Shown: positions 10,130 to 22,913, counted from the stretch's first letter. The stretch is 64,000 nt of DNA from Eonycteris spelaea (GCA_003508835.1 PUFA01000116.1:248001-312000); one strand, 5' to 3'. Numbers and translations: made by a program. The notes: a model not told the origin generated them from the letters alone.

Positions 10130-10625
10130 GGGTTAGGAAGATGCGGCACACGCCCGCCCACGACGGAATATCCCTCGGCCATGAGAAAGAGTGGGAACCC
10201 TCCACTGATTGGCGCCAACGCGGATGGACCTAGAGGGAGTTCTGCTGAATGAATGAGGTCAGACAGAGAAAGACAAACACCCTACGCTCTCCATTACATG
10301 CGGAATCTAAGGGACAAAATAAAGAAGAAATGAATCAGAAAGAAACCCACAGATGCAGAGAGCAAACACACGGTCACCAGATTGAGCGGGTGGGGCGGGG
10401 CGTCAGGTGGAAAGGCGGGAGGATCAGGATGTGCTAGTTGCTGGTTATAAAAATAGCCAAGGAACGCAGAGCACAGCGCAGGGAATACAGTCCGAACCAG
10501 ACCGTGACACCGTGGACGGTGCCAGGTGGGGACTAGACTCGGTAAGTTATAGACATGTCCAATTGCTGCGTGGTGCCCCGGAAGCTGATGCAATATCGTC
10601 TGTCAACTGTAATTGGAAAAGAAGA
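10130..10625 (+). mobile_element. L1 3' end with many CpG gains
   Basis: From about 10165 this is the L1 ORF2 tail and 3' UTR: gaatatccctcggccatgag, gcggatggacctagagggag, gtcagacagagaaagacaaa, gcggaatctaagggacaaaa, then gtgccaggtggggactagac and tctgtcaactgtaattggaa. In these L1s the segment is normally AT-rich and nearly CpG-free, but here 10140-10190 alone contains six CpGs. The A-rich terminus has turned into the purine tract that follows. Confidence 0.85.
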
Positions 10626-10703
10626 GAAAAGAAAGAGAGGAGAGAGGAGGGAAGGGGAAGGGGAGGGGAGGGAAGGGGGAGGGGAGGGGAGGGGAGGGGG
10701 GAG
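10615..10703 (+). repeat. 89-nt homopurine tract, G-rich
   Basis: Uninterrupted A/G sequence from the L1 tail through GGGGA repeats. Triplex- and G-quadruplex-capable. Confidence 0.9.
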
Positions 10704-13700
10704 CCGGGCTGGGGACCAGACAGCTGGTCGGTGGCATCGTAGTCACACTTGGGGGCAGTAAGAACAGCAGAATTGAGAGAAAGGAACCATGTAATTTGAA
10801 CTTTCTTTTAGGAGGTCAACGGGGGAAAATGAATGGTTCTTTGTAATCCTTCTTCCTTCCAAGGTTTTCTTTTTACCGTCTCCCACGGACGGCACATTTT
10901 CAGGGGAAGAAACGTGAGGTTTGGTTTCCTCACCAGATTTTCGCCTCCTTCAGGACCGGCCCTGTTGCGTAATTAGTACAGAATTTCGTCTACGTAAATA
11001 TTGGCTCATCGAATAAGGGGTGGAGTTTCATTCGAAGCGACAAAAAATACATAAACTATTGGTCAAAGTACCACTGCCTTTTACCACATGAGGCAAAGAT
11101 GAGCCGCACACAGACAGCTTCTGCTCATTATGACGTCAGCTCGAACACCATCTTTCCCCCCCTCCCCAGAGCAAGAGAATTTTCCAGACTCTCTCTCCCC
11201 TCTCATTCTTGCTCGGAAGATGGAGAAGCTAGAACTCAGGCCGCTCTCTCTCCATCCGCCCTGGATATGCAGGGTGCAGAGCGAGCCCTGAGGCGTGGCA
11301 GCTTCCCGAGGAAAGCCGGGGTCCCCCTCACCGTCTGGACGGAAGCGGGACAGTGAGAGGCAGGAGGACCCTCGGGAAGCACCGGTGTGACCAGGCACGG
11401 GGAGCAGACAGAGGCGCCCAGGGCATCAGGAGTCGCGGCCCCCGCCCGCCTCCTCGCCTTCGTCTTGCGGCTCCATCAGCTGGCCCTGTCCCGCAAGGCC
11501 ACTGTCCCGTCGTGGTCCGTGGGGGCCCTGCTCCCATTCCAGGCCCCGGTTTGTCCGAGTCTGACAAACCTTGGGTCGTTCTGGTATGAACGCTCGACTC
11601 GGAACCAGCCGCAGCCACGGTTCATCCCCCATGTCCGCGGGCTGCGGGGCAGGCGGGTCCTGCCAGGCGGCGTCTCTGATCCCCCGAGCTCAGAACGCAC
11701 GAGGCCACCGACATCCCGCCCTCAGCCCGGCCGCCCCTTCCTCGCTTCTGTGCCGAGCGCTCCAGTCCATGGGGTTGCCATCGGCGTGTCCTAATATGCC
11801 CCTCCATCACAGCAAAGCAGGATGTGTGGACGTCCCCACGTGGCCAGGACCCCAGCGTGGGGCTGGGACTCTGGTGGCCCCGGGCATGACCGCGTGGGCA
11901 CGTTGAAGCAGCCTGCTCCTGGTCCCAAAACTTCCCTTTATTTATGTTAGGCCCACCATTCGAACCGTTTGCATTTAAAGGTCACCTTGGCTGCACTACA
12001 GCTGTGTGACGAAGCCTTGCGATGTTCGGTTGCTTGCAACTTGCACTTATATCTTTCCTCACGAGACCCCCGGTCACCAGAGTGGCCGGGCATTGGCTGA
12101 GGTGGCTCGCTGCCTCGTCAGCTCCATGTGGACAAGAAAATGCAGCCAGGCGAAGACAGGAAACCCACAGCCACTCTCTCCCATGTCCGAGGATGTGTCT
12201 GGCTTACATCAGCGGCCGCCCCGCCTCGTCCTGTCAGCCTCGCACCCCGGTGGCGTCTGCGTCCGCTTATCAGCACGGCACTGACGGTTGCTTCCGACCT
12301 GTTTGAGTGCAGAGAGGAAGGAGCTCAGTCGAGCAGAGAGGAAGCCGGAGCTGCTTAGAAACTGTCACCGGTTTGTCCGGCGTCCGAATCCTTGTTCCCA
12401 GGGTCTCTCCGTGGGTCCGGCGTAGGCCAATGGCGCGGCTGCTCTGTGGGTTGAAGTTCACACTGACTCGTCGATGTGAACCGTGGCCCCGCCCACTCAC
12501 CTGTGCACACCTGTCAGCTCTGTGCTTGCAGCCTTGCCGGGGTCCTCCCGGGGAGGTCGGCTCCCTCCTGTCTGAACTGCTCCTCAGCGCGATCACACGG
12601 GAGCGTCCCCTGCTGCCCACCTGCCAGCATCATTGCAGCCCCCCGCCCCAGATCCCCTCCCCCAAGTCTCCGCTCTGCTGATGGAGCTCCTGCAAGGAAG
12701 TCTTCGGTATTTCTTTATATCTTTAACGTGGTTTGTACAGGGAAGGGAGACAGCACCTGAACTCGGCTGACTCTCCTGAGTGAGAACCACTGAAGAGTGA
12801 TTTTATCTTCAAGACTTTCCCATTTTAAAAAAATGCAAGTGTATCTTGGAGCCGCAACCCACTTGGCATCTTCGTTGACGCCTGAGCAGGTAGCGACTGA
12901 GCCCCAGGATACAACGCCTTCTAGGGTGTGGAACTGAGAGGAAGGAGGGAGACTGTGGTGTCTGAAAAAAAACACAGCCGAAGAAGAGCCTCAGATTCCC
13001 CGCAGGGGAGCAGAAAGCGCGCCGGTTTGGAGCGAGCTCGAACAGAGACAGAAATGCAAATTCCATCTCGCTCGCCGTAGAGATTTGTGTCCCAGAATCC
13101 GGACGGGGGACTCGTGGAATACATTTGTATAAAGTGATTGTCTCAAACTTCCTATGTTCCGTGAAATAAGGTTACACGTAGCTTTCAACTTAACCGACAA
13201 GCGCCATCATTGTATTAAGAAACGTACACAGACTTACTGAGGATTCGGCGGCTCTGACCCGCAGCCCGGGCGGTGAGCGAGAACACGGTGGCTTTTGAAA
13301 GTACAAGCGCTTGTGTAAAAGCAAGCGGTTTTGCATTCACGCGGAGGCCAGGAGCACAGACGCCTACATGACATTATCACGCTCTCCTTCCTCTCCGGTG
13401 CCCAGGTGCATTTTCTATTTGAACAAAACAAATTCTGCAGCCAGAACCTCATCATCACCTGCAGTGCTGTTCAAACCAAAAATGTTGCACGTGAGCGCTT
13501 TTTTTTTTTTTACTACGCCACAGAATATATTCAAAATGCAATGTGTTAAAACCAAAAGGGATTCAAATCCCCAAGTACAAAGCCACCTCGAAGCACTCCA
13601 TCTAGACCGAACGGGATCTGATAGGAATGGAAAACCCTAAACATAACACAAGCTACAGCTCCAAAGACAAACAAACTAGAAAAACGGCCGAAGACAGCTC

Positions 13701-13717
13701 ACGTTTCACGGCATCTT
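10704..13717. other. Unassigned, no gene seen
   Basis: AT-richer at 10780-11100 and 13060-13230, GC- and CpG-rich at 11200-12680. A perfect CRE palindrome TGACGTCA lies at 11131-11138; one such 8-mer is expected by chance in a window this size. The overlapping frames at 11328-11906 and 12270-12760 occur on both strands and show no domain. Confidence 0.4.
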
Positions 13718-14165
13718 TCTTTTTAAGTTTTTCCCCAGCGTTACTGAGATGCAGCGACACATGAGATTATCTGAGTTCAAGGTGGTGGATACGTTGATTT
13801 GATACAGTCTACAGCAAACAAACACTGTAGCGTTAGCCAACGCCTCCACCACGTCCCATAATTACTATTCCTTTTTTGTGGTGAGAACACTTAAGATTTA
13901 CCTCCTTAGGGACTTTCGAGTGTCTGCTACAGCGTTAGCTATAATCCCCAGGCTGCACATTAGATTTACAGAATGTGTCAGTCCTACCGCAGGGGATTAG
14001 ACCAGCTCCCCATCCCACACCCCACACCCCAAAGCCTGGTGACCACCATGCCACTCTCCGTTTCTCTGAGTTCAGCTAATTTAGATGCTACGTACAAGTG
14101 AGATCACCCAGTATGTGCCTTTCTCTGTCAGACTTGTCTCACTTAGCATAATGCCCTCAAGTCTG
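13718..14165 (-). mobile_element. L1 3' UTR, antisense
   Basis: Reads as the reverse of an L1M-type 3' end: gttactgagatgcagcgaca, gtggatacgttgatttgata, cctccaccacgtcccataat, ttttttgtggtgagaacact, then ggtgaccaccatgccactct and cacttagcataatgccctca. Nearly the whole 3' UTR and the end of ORF2 are present. Confidence 0.85.
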
Positions 14166-14310
14166 GGGTGATGAAAACATTCCATAACTTGATTATACTG
14201 GTGATTACAAACTGTGAACATCTGTCAAAATTCCGAGTACCGTACACCTTTAAGAAGGTGACGTGTACTGTCTATCAATTCTACCTCAATGCATCTGACT
14301 TACAAAAAGC
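14166..14310 (+). mobile_element. L1 3' terminus, sense
   Basis: gatgaaaacattccataact, ggtgattacaaactgtgaac, ccgtacacctttaagaaggt and tctacctcaatgcatctgac follow the order of an old L1M/L1ME 3' terminus. It abuts the opposed L1 fragment at 14165, giving a tail-to-body junction. Confidence 0.65.
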
Positions 14311-14589
14311 TGTGCTGCCAAGCGTTATCAGGACACCTCGTCCCAAGAAGGCACGTGTGTCCTCGTGCGGACAACATGACGTTGGCTCTGAGAACGATAT
14401 TTTACGCTTTGCGTTTCCTGGGTCACCCGGGTTACCATTTCAGAGAACGTACCTCAAAAAGGAAGACGCAGGGAAAACAGAAAAGACGCTGATGAAGGAA
14501 AAAGTGATCAAAGATGTGGTTTGGTGGGTTTTTCAGGTGGAGGATGTTGGGGTATATGTGTCTGTCTGAAGCAGCTCTCAGGTATTACC

Positions 14590-14690
14590 TTATCGATTGC
14601 CTGCGAGATAGTCATTTAACCTTCCTGACCGTGGGTTCCTCACCTTCAGAGGCTGGCGAACTTTCCAACTCTTCCTTCCCCAGAAATTAA
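14590..14690 (+). mobile_element. Possible MIR fragment
   Basis: tagtcatttaaccttcctga followed by gtgggttcctcaccttcag resembles the MIR core region (usually 'acttaacctctctgagcctcagtttcctcatc'). Weak, by eye. Confidence 0.35.
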
Positions 14691-16429
14691 AGTAACTGAT
14701 TCACGCAAAGGCACCCCAAAAGCTAAGGGAGGCATGCAAACGGGGGCTGATGGTTGTTCTCATGTTGACATTTTATTATCCTCATTGCTAGTTAAATATT
14801 GTCCTTTCATATCGTAAAGAAATTTCTCGGCTGACATCTAAAAATTACAACAATAAAGAGAAAAACGTGGAAAAGCAGCAACCTTGGTGGAAAAAAAAGT
14901 TTATAAAATATTTTCTTTTCCACCCTAACCTGAGTACACACTCTACGGAGAACCGTTATTCTGAAAAATAAGCCTGTGACAACTTTTAACCACAGAGCTT
15001 CCTGTCATCCGTGACCCAAGCGGTGGAGTTTTGGGGAAGAGAGTCTGTTTCCACAGGGGACGAATGTCGTTGTGGGAAGCGTGCACCATCTGACCGCCTT
15101 GGAAGAAAAAGCGACAGAGCTCGCGAAGACAGGTAAGGAAGCCCCACCTCAACCAGGAAACGAAGTGCCCCCCCCGACTGAACAAGACTGGATGAAAAGT
15201 AGATCAAACGCAGCCACGTGCCAGCTGATTGCATGACACACGGCAGTGGTAGCTCTGGACCACACCGTCCTCTCACACAGCCGAACCGATAACACACCTG
15301 GTCACAGAAGCACATGGCTTAGGTACAAACGAGGCTGAGTCTGTCCCCGTGAGGGCCAGCGAGGTGTGCAAGGCCCCACGGGACACGGAAAAGCCATCGG
15401 GGTGTAAGACAGACAGCCCAGGCGCTTGTGAGTCATGTGAGGACATCACATGTCCCACAATGTCTTCTGCAAACAAACAGGCATCGAAGGCTTGTTTGGA
15501 GCCAGGCTTCATGCACATAGGCCAGACCCGAGGCAAGAAATTAGTTCCCTGCACGTCACACAATATTTTTAGTGTATGGAAGGGGTTCGTGACCGTCCTA
15601 GGGTCTCAGATGACTCATTATAGAAAAACGTGATTTGGGATAGTTTTATAATGACCAGTTAAGAGAGCTGCATATTCGGAGCACCGCATTGAACTCAGAC
15701 GAGCGACCGCCTCTGGAAGGTGTGTTTCATTTCCTCACGGGCGAGCTTGAGGTCAGTCACCTAAACACAGAGAGAAAACCCAGATTCGTTCCTTCCATGT
15801 CTACCTTCCAGAAGAGGAGCCTGACCTTTCCACGTACTTCAGGGAGAGTAAAAGGAACGCATTGGCTCCCGAGACGCTCTCGCAGGATGAGCAGGGCTGG
15901 CGTGTGCGTTAGGCACGGAGGGCCGCGTGTCGGGGGAGAAACCGTGCCGTCACTCAGAAGCCTGTCGCTGAGGAACGACCGTGTGATCAGGGAAAAGCCA
16001 TCGCCAGACTCGCTGGTCGTCAAGGTCGCTTTGCCGTATCCGGCCTTCTCTCTGCTGGAAAATCCACGCAGATTCCTACCGGGGAGATTTTGAAGAGAAC
16101 CTCCTGGCTCGCAGGAGGCATAATCTAAAGGCCAGAAACCCGATTTTCTTCCAGAGACATCTGAGGAAGCAGGCCCTCGACCCGGACGGACGGGGGTCTC
16201 ACCGGAGACCAGCACAGCAGGGAAACCCCGGGTTTTATCCTTGGGTACACCTTGCCCTGCACCCTGCAACTTCAAAAAAAAAAAGACAGGGGACATTTTC
16301 CAGTCAGTGAGACTATGCCGTAGGGAGACCTTGGGCTGAACGTGAGTTTGAATTCTCCGAAAGCAGGAGTCCATCGGAAGAAGACAGGTCCCATCAAAGG
16401 ACGTCTACGGGAAGCCGGAGGGTTCAAGA
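14691..16429. other. Unassigned, no gene seen
   Basis: 14750-14940 is AT-rich with an A-run; the rest is mixed. 15590-15680 is a short AT-rich block (actcattatagaaaaacgtg). Open frames at 15349-15633 and 15757-16374 overlap others and show no motif. Confidence 0.4.
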
Positions 16430-16950
16430 ATGAGACTCAGACCAGTGGAGCCACGGATCCTCATGTTTAATTCGCATGCTCCTGTGTGCCTCGTTCTCTT
16501 TCATCTTTGCTTACTGCGAGGGTCTGCATTGCTCAGATGCTTTTTGTCTGCTAACTGTGGTGCTTAGAAGCTCCTTCATACTAAGATATAATTTTGCATC
16601 CTGGCTGCTCCTCGGCATGAGTCTAGTTTGGAAATGCAACGTATTAATGATTTAGCCAAAATATATCAGCAAAAAAAACTAGTTGGTTTGTATTCGCCTT
16701 CTGTTCCTTTTTGCCTTTGATTCTCCTTTCTTTGAAAAAAAAAATCCGTTGGAATCCTCGGTAATTGGATTCATATACGAGGCACTTTTCAGAGTGTGAG
16801 CGACAACAGGCCAGCCAGCCAAACATCTAACATCCTCTATCATATGACATGTAGAGAGGGAATTTTCCATCTCCACAGGAGAAGCATTCCAGTGCCTTCC
16901 ATAGGGGATGCCTAGGTGATTGAACTTTGACCCCAAAATTTTTTTAAAAC
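16430..16950. promoter_or_regulatory. AT-richer non-repeat block, candidate conserved element
   Basis: About 500 bp with few CpGs between CpG-bearing flanks and no repeat I can name. It contains gtttaattcgcatgctcctg, attttgcatcctggctgctc and cgtattaatgatttagccaa, which look like homeodomain/POU-type sites. The call rests on composition and motifs alone. Confidence 0.3.
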
Positions 16951-17807
16951 TCTATGACAGACCCCAAGAACATTGTTGTGTATGCGAACACTGTGTCACA
17001 TTTGCAGGCCCAAACTTGAAAACGGTCTGACGATCACCATTCTACAAAGTCCATCACCGGCCAGAATCACACCCGCCGAGGGGTCTCAGACCTTCGCCCA
17101 GCTGGGGAAGGTGGTCTGTTGACCCCACTGACCCACACGCCAGCCTCACCCGTGTGGCACCCTGCGGCCGCTCAAGCTGACACAAAATTAGCCATCGCAT
17201 GGACCCTGCTCGAGGCCATCCAGCCCGGGTGCTAAAGTCCCTTGACCATCTTCCCTTCTCCCCCGGAATGCCTCCTTCTGAGATGCTAACGGTCCATGAG
17301 GCGCTGTCCCTGGCTGCCATGATGACCGTAGCTCTCCGGCTGGTGTGTTTGGGGCCATGGCGGCTGACAGCTCACGCAAACCCCTCCCCGCCACCCACAC
17401 GGCGCTCTGAGCCCACACCTGGCACGGAGCCGTGACCCTCCCTCCTGGGACCCTCTCAAGGTGCGCACTTCCTCTCCAGAACCCGCTCTTTTATCGGGGG
17501 ACTGCGGGTGGCTTCCGGCTTTTTCGTACGATGACCGGGGCTGCGGTGGACGTCACCACAGACGTCTCCCAGAGCACGGGACAGAGGCGGCGTCGGGAGC
17601 GTGTGCACAGAAGCTGGGCGGGTGCTGAGCACAGGGCTCGGATGTCCCACTTACAGGAAACGACGGACCTTTCTTCCCGAGGCGAGTGCCCCAGATAATG
17701 GTCCTGCCAGCAGCGAGCACAGCGAGTTCTTGGCTCACATCCTCCCTCTCACTTACTGCTGCCGCGTCCCCGGCCCGGCCAACCTGACGGATGAGGACAC
17801 GGTGCGT
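16951..17807. other. Unassigned, mostly GC-rich
   Basis: CpG-bearing sequence with overlapping short frames on both strands. No repeat or gene recognised. Confidence 0.4.
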
Positions 17808-18175
17808 CGTCACTTATTTATTGGCTAATTGTTTCCACCTTCACAGGAACGTGTCCATTCACGTCTTTTGCCCATTTTTTAAAAATTTTATCTCTTTGTG
17901 TCATAGGAAGTTTTATATATTCTACAATGACACTTTATTATGTGTGTTCTGGATGTCTTGGTTTTTTTTTTGTTTGTTTGTTTTTATAATGTCTTTTCAT
18001 GAACTGAAACGATTAATGTTAAAATAATTAAACACGCCATCCCTTTATTTTACGATGAGCGTTTCTGTTCTCTGTTTATAAAACTTCGTCCATCATCAAG
18101 GTCAAAAAAGAGCTCACACGTTTTCTTTCAAAATTTTAAACGGTTCCACGTTAAGTCCTTTCTCTATTTGCATTC
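17808..18175 (-). mobile_element. L1 ORF2 3' region, antisense
   Basis: Matches the reverse of the L1 ORF2 end: ttatttattggctaattgtt, cacgtcttttgcccattttt, ggaagttttatatattctac, tcatgaactgaaacgattaa, tccatcatcaaggtcaaaaa and cggttccacgttaagtcctt. The order of phrases agrees with an old L1M element. Confidence 0.75.
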
Positions 18176-21100
18176 GCTGGGCGGAGACCACGGACCAGAC
18201 AGGAATCGGAGTCCACGGCCCCTCTGGGACCTCAGGGGCGTCTGAATATTTTCTCTTGCAGAGCCGAAGTCAGCATAGGCCTCGTCTACTAAGCGCAGAC
18301 CCCTGACGAGAGCCGAGCGTATCCTGCCTGACGCTCTCAGGAGGGGCTGTGTGGCCTTGCAACTCCGCTGTCCTCAAGCACGGCCTGACGTGCGGTCACC
18401 ACCCCCCATGTCCTCCCCTCTGACCTGCGCTTGGCCTTTAAAATGCCTGCAGACGCTGCGGACCCACCCGGCCCCAGAGGAAGCTGTGGGTGCTGCCGCC
18501 ACCTTGTGGTCAGACCTTGTTCTGGGCTTGGCCCTGTGGACCCTCAAACCACCTCCCCCTCACCCCTCTGGCAGCAGGGGAGGCTGGGGGTGATGACGCA
18601 GGGTGGGCCGGGACCTGCCAGAGACGGCCTCGGGGCGCTGGGCCCCCTGGCTGCTCACCTCCTCACACAGCCTGAGACCCATGTGCTCCAAAGCCTGCTG
18701 GCGACCACGCTCAAAACTTCACCTGGCCAATTGTTTTAAACGTGGACCAAACAGGCACGTTTTTGGCCATTTAGTAGAGACTGTCTGCCTTGTAGACCCC
18801 ACAAAACTGTGGCCAGCACCTGCAGCCCCAGACAGACAAGCCCCAGTCCTGGACAGACCCCGAGCTGCGGTGCGGACCCACGGGGAGGCTGCTGGCATGT
18901 GGGTCCCTAAGAGAGCAGAGGGACCCAGCCCCCCGTCCCCCAATACTGTGATGTCCGTGAACTTCGGCGTTGATTGCTCTGAGCAGGCACTTCCGTTCAC
19001 CATCTGCCTAACCAGCCGCAGACAAGCAGGGGAGCGACAGGGTCTCAGACACCGCGAAGGCCATTGATGAGCGGGAACTCAGAGTGGCCAAGAGCGTTGG
19101 GGCCACGGGCCCGAAGCCACGCCCACAGCCCAGCCTGCGGGACGGTCTTCCCACGTGCCCCGCGTGGCCGCCGGCCTGGGACTCACGGACCCTCCGGTCA
19201 CTCTGCCTTCTCCCACCCGGGGACGCACGGTGACCCCGTTCCAGCTCGGACGCCGGCGTTTCAGAGGAGACTCCAGGCGGACGTCACGACCCCCCGCAAC
19301 CCTCGCGCTCACCGGCAGACGCCGGGTTCTCTCTCAGGTCCGGCCCGCGGTGCCGTCTCGGAACTCAAGGAGGTCAGCACCCGGAACGCTGGCCCGCGAC
19401 CGGTCAGACCACAAACAGCGGCGGCGGCAGGAGCGGCATCGAAATGGAAAATTTCTTTGGAATTGTCAGGTGGGAACTGCGCAGACAAATGTGAACGGCT
19501 TCCTGAACCTATTTCAACGGTTTTAGAAAGACGTCACGCGGGATCCATCCGTCAGCCTCCCTTTATCTGTGGGAGAAAAATGCACAGAGTTCCACCCGAG
19601 TTCGTCAGGGCCTGATGTCCAGTTGCCGTCGGCCCTCCGCAGGGCGGCGTTGGGCGGTTTTTCTCCTCGTGGTTAAGAACCTTCGGGGTTGCAGCTTACA
19701 GACCGCTGTAGGCATCTCAGCTGCGGCTGCTCCTGCCAATGGCCCCAGGGCCCTAACGAAATGCCTAACCCCTCCGCAGCGTGGCCGAGAAACCGTGCTC
19801 CGACGAGACCGTCATCCTCGCCCGGGCAGCAGATCTTGGAAGGGCAGGGAAATGCAAGCGGACGCCTGTGACCGCCACAGCTCAGGCCGCGCCCCGCGCC
19901 GGCAACCTGAGGCTACCTAGGGTGCGTGCATACTGAGCTGTCACAAGAGAAAAGAAAGAAAAACAACCGTAATGAAACCCTAGTCACGTAATGGTCAGAA
20001 GGGACAAGGAGCTGCAATAAACACTGAATCCTAATCACGCCAGGAAATAATTAGGACATTATCCGATTTTACTGATGCCAACAGCTCACGGAGAGCAAAT
20101 AAGCAGCCCCCCCGGGGTGGCAACGTCTCCTGGTCTCCTGGGCCTTTGAAGCTGCTCGATGGTAAATGTTCGAGTTGATCTTAATGCAAGTCAAAGAAAA
20201 AGAAAAAGAAAAAAACAAAAAACCAGCCTGTGTGACATCGCTGGGGTTGCCGGCAGAACCCTGAAATAAGAGCAAGTCACAGGGCTGGGGACCGTCACTG
20301 CCCATCGGCTGCGCTGTCTGACCCGCAGGCGGCCCTAAAATGACGTCATCGTACGGACGTCCCCCGCGACGCGGAGAAAACACAGCGCACACAGCCAGAT
20401 CCGACGCTCTCCTCTCCGAGTCCCGAATCGGAGTGCCGATGACTGGACGCAAGCCGGTGTCCGCAGCAGGCCGAAATAAAAAGCTCGCGTCCGTGGCCGG
20501 CGGGGTCTCTGCGAGAGTGTGACGGAGGGCGGGGCGGCGGGGCTCACGCCTGCTCCCCGCGCCTGAGTGCTGAGGGCGCCGCGGCAGACTCCGCGAGGTC
20601 CCCCTCTCCACGCGTCCTCCGCGGCCACTCGGTGCGCGTCCGGCTTTCACGGTCCCTGCCGGGCTGCCGCCTCCTTCGGGAAGCTGAATCCTTGGGCCCG
20701 AGGGCAGCCTGCGGTTGAGAAGCAGCCAACGTCATTTTGACTTGTTTCGCGGTAAACGAGTATCATTTTGGGGGGGGGGCAAAAACTAAAGCAGTAAAAC
20801 TACGTTGGCTTAAAAGGTTTCTTAAGAAAACGTGTATAGTCTTTAAAAGAAAGCCACTCCCAGCCACGTTTCTGGACACGTGGCATCCCCCGGGGAGGTC
20901 GTTCTTCGAACTGTCCTCCACTGGCAGCGTGCGGCTCCGATCGGCCGCTGGCAGCCCCGTCACTCTGCGCCCTTCTATGGCCTTCGCTGGGTCCCTGGGT
21001 GCGGGGCGTCTTCCATCGGAAGGGCCTGGGTACCGGCTTCCCCACAGGCATCACTGACCCGACAGCAAGAAACAGCTCGCGTCTGCCCAGCTTCTTCCTC

Positions 21101-21261
21101 CCTGTTTCTACTTCTATTCGAGCAGGGAGGAGAAAGAAACTTATTTTTAAAAATAACTAACCATATCCGCTCATTTCCATAAGCCCCTTATGAGTTTTAA
21201 CTGGCCCGGAATATCCCAACTTCATCTAAGACGAACCAAGCGGCTTTGCTCTCCCATAGTT
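18176..21261. other. Unassigned, CpG-rich in parts
   Basis: GC-rich from 18180 to 20000, with a CpG-dense core at 20320-20660 that opens with a perfect CRE palindrome TGACGTCA at 20341-20348. A CRE next to CpG-dense DNA can mark a promoter, but I see no TATA box, no downstream exon and no coding frame to support one. Confidence 0.4.
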
Positions 21262-21340
21262 AATGGCCTACTGTGTGCCAGGCCTACTGTGTGCCAGGCC
21301 TGTTCACGTGCGCTCACGAAACCCGACCAGCTCAGCGTCC
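21262..21340 (-). mobile_element. MIR/L2-type fragment with a 16-bp tandem copy
   Basis: ctactgtgtgccaggcc matches the antisense MIR phrase 'tactatgtgccaggcactg'. The 16-mer ggcctactgtgtgcca occurs twice in tandem (21265-21280 and 21281-21296), a small local duplication. Confidence 0.55.
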
Positions 21341-22913
21341 GGGCGTGTTGACTCCTTCCTGGCCTCAGCGAGGCAGCTGTTGGTTATGCCCTGGCAAGAC
21401 TGGCTTTACATTTTGGGTTTTTTTTTAAGACAGAGCTTGGAAACAAAGATGTCAGGCAGGACTCTCCACACCAGACGTGACGCCTGAACACATAACCTCA
21501 CCCCCGACATGTCGTAAGTGCTGTGCTTGAGTCTGAAGGAAGACCCGACTGCCGTGAGAGTGACTCCTTTTCCTTCAACTGCTTTGATTCACTGCTCTGC
21601 TGTGTGGCGGACAGGACTCTGGGTAGAGAGTGATCATCGTGGGGAGGCAGGGAAAGCAAGGTTTGCCCGGCTTGTTGTCCGTTCTAGTTAGAGGTATGAT
21701 TATTTCCCATTAAGCTTCATTCTCTCAGCGACAGCCCAGAAGTGAGTGTCACACTACGGAAAATCACATTTACTCTGGCAGGCATCTCAGGCACCATTCG
21801 GTCAGTTGCTCATCCAAAGCAATAAAGTCAGCTTGAGATAGTTTTCAAAACTCATTAACCTGACAGAACCCTTCCCGGGCTGAAAACACGCTCTGACACG
21901 CCTCACGGTGGTGACGGCCAGTGCCTCTTCACTCCCGTCCTCACCGTGCAACAGCTCATATTCCTAGACGAAGAGAAAAACAGTCTCGAATCTGCCGTGT
22001 TCCCAGCACTTAACGCAGCACCCGATCTGTAATAGGTACCCCTCCCCCACCCCCCCCAAAAAAAGAAAGAAAACGAAGTGTGGAGTGAGTGAGTGCACGA
22101 GACAGCCCGAGGTGCAGACAGAGCCGAGGGCCACGCCGGCTCCCGGCTCTCGCGGCGTTGACCGTCTGAGTGGAGAGAGGGCGGGGCGCAGAAGCAAAGC
22201 TCGAGTAATACGTGTCAGGTTTTCTCTAGGGCCTTCCTCCAGCCCCACGGGAGAACGGCCTCGCGCGTTTAGGAAACAGAAAACCTCCGAGCCTGGCCAC
22301 AATGAAGCGCGGGGTTCGAGGGCACGAGACAGGCCAGCGACGGAGCCGGGGCCGCGGCCGGGGCTCCGTCCCAGGGTGGGAAGGCCCCCCTCGCCTTCCG
22401 GAAGCCGACGATGCCACGCCATCCGGCCTGTGCTTAGGGACGCCGGGGCGGTGGGCAGGGGAAGGACGGGCGGGTGGAGGAAGGACAGGCGGAGGCCGGT
22501 GAGGAAGGCGGGGCGTCGCTCCAGGCGGGACGGGACGAAGGCGTCACCCCGCGTCACGACCACAGGGGCGCGAATGGACGGTGACCCAGCCCGGACGTTC
22601 GAAGCGACTGGGTGGCTGAGGTGAGGGAAAAGAAAGAAGATTAAGGGTGGTCCCGAAATCGTTAGCTTGATAACTGGTCGCCACCCCGCCTGCACCCCGG
22701 ACGGGCTGTCTCCTGTCTCTCCGGCCTCAGAAAAATGGCATCTCCTTGCGGCCGTGAATTTCATTCGCTGGACACACCAGTTTCGAGGTGTTTATTCTCC
22801 CAAGGAAGAGGCCGGACTCAGGCATCAGAGCTCTGAGCGGTGGTCGGGCGGAAGTTGTCAGCATCCAGGAGAATTTCAGAGCAATGGGGCTGGATGAAAC
22901 TGTCTATCTAGAG
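21341..22913. other. Unassigned; CpG-dense at 22085-22620
   Basis: AT-richer and featureless to about 21940. A possible sense L2 end lies at 21940-22045 (gtgttcccagcacttaacgc). CpG-dense GC-rich sequence follows at 22085-22620, with long overlapping frames on both strands typical of composition rather than coding. Confidence 0.4.

Noticed and set aside
12770..12800. MER5-like terminus (gagaaccactg)
   Set aside because: Only an 11-bp match; no partner terminus or interior found.
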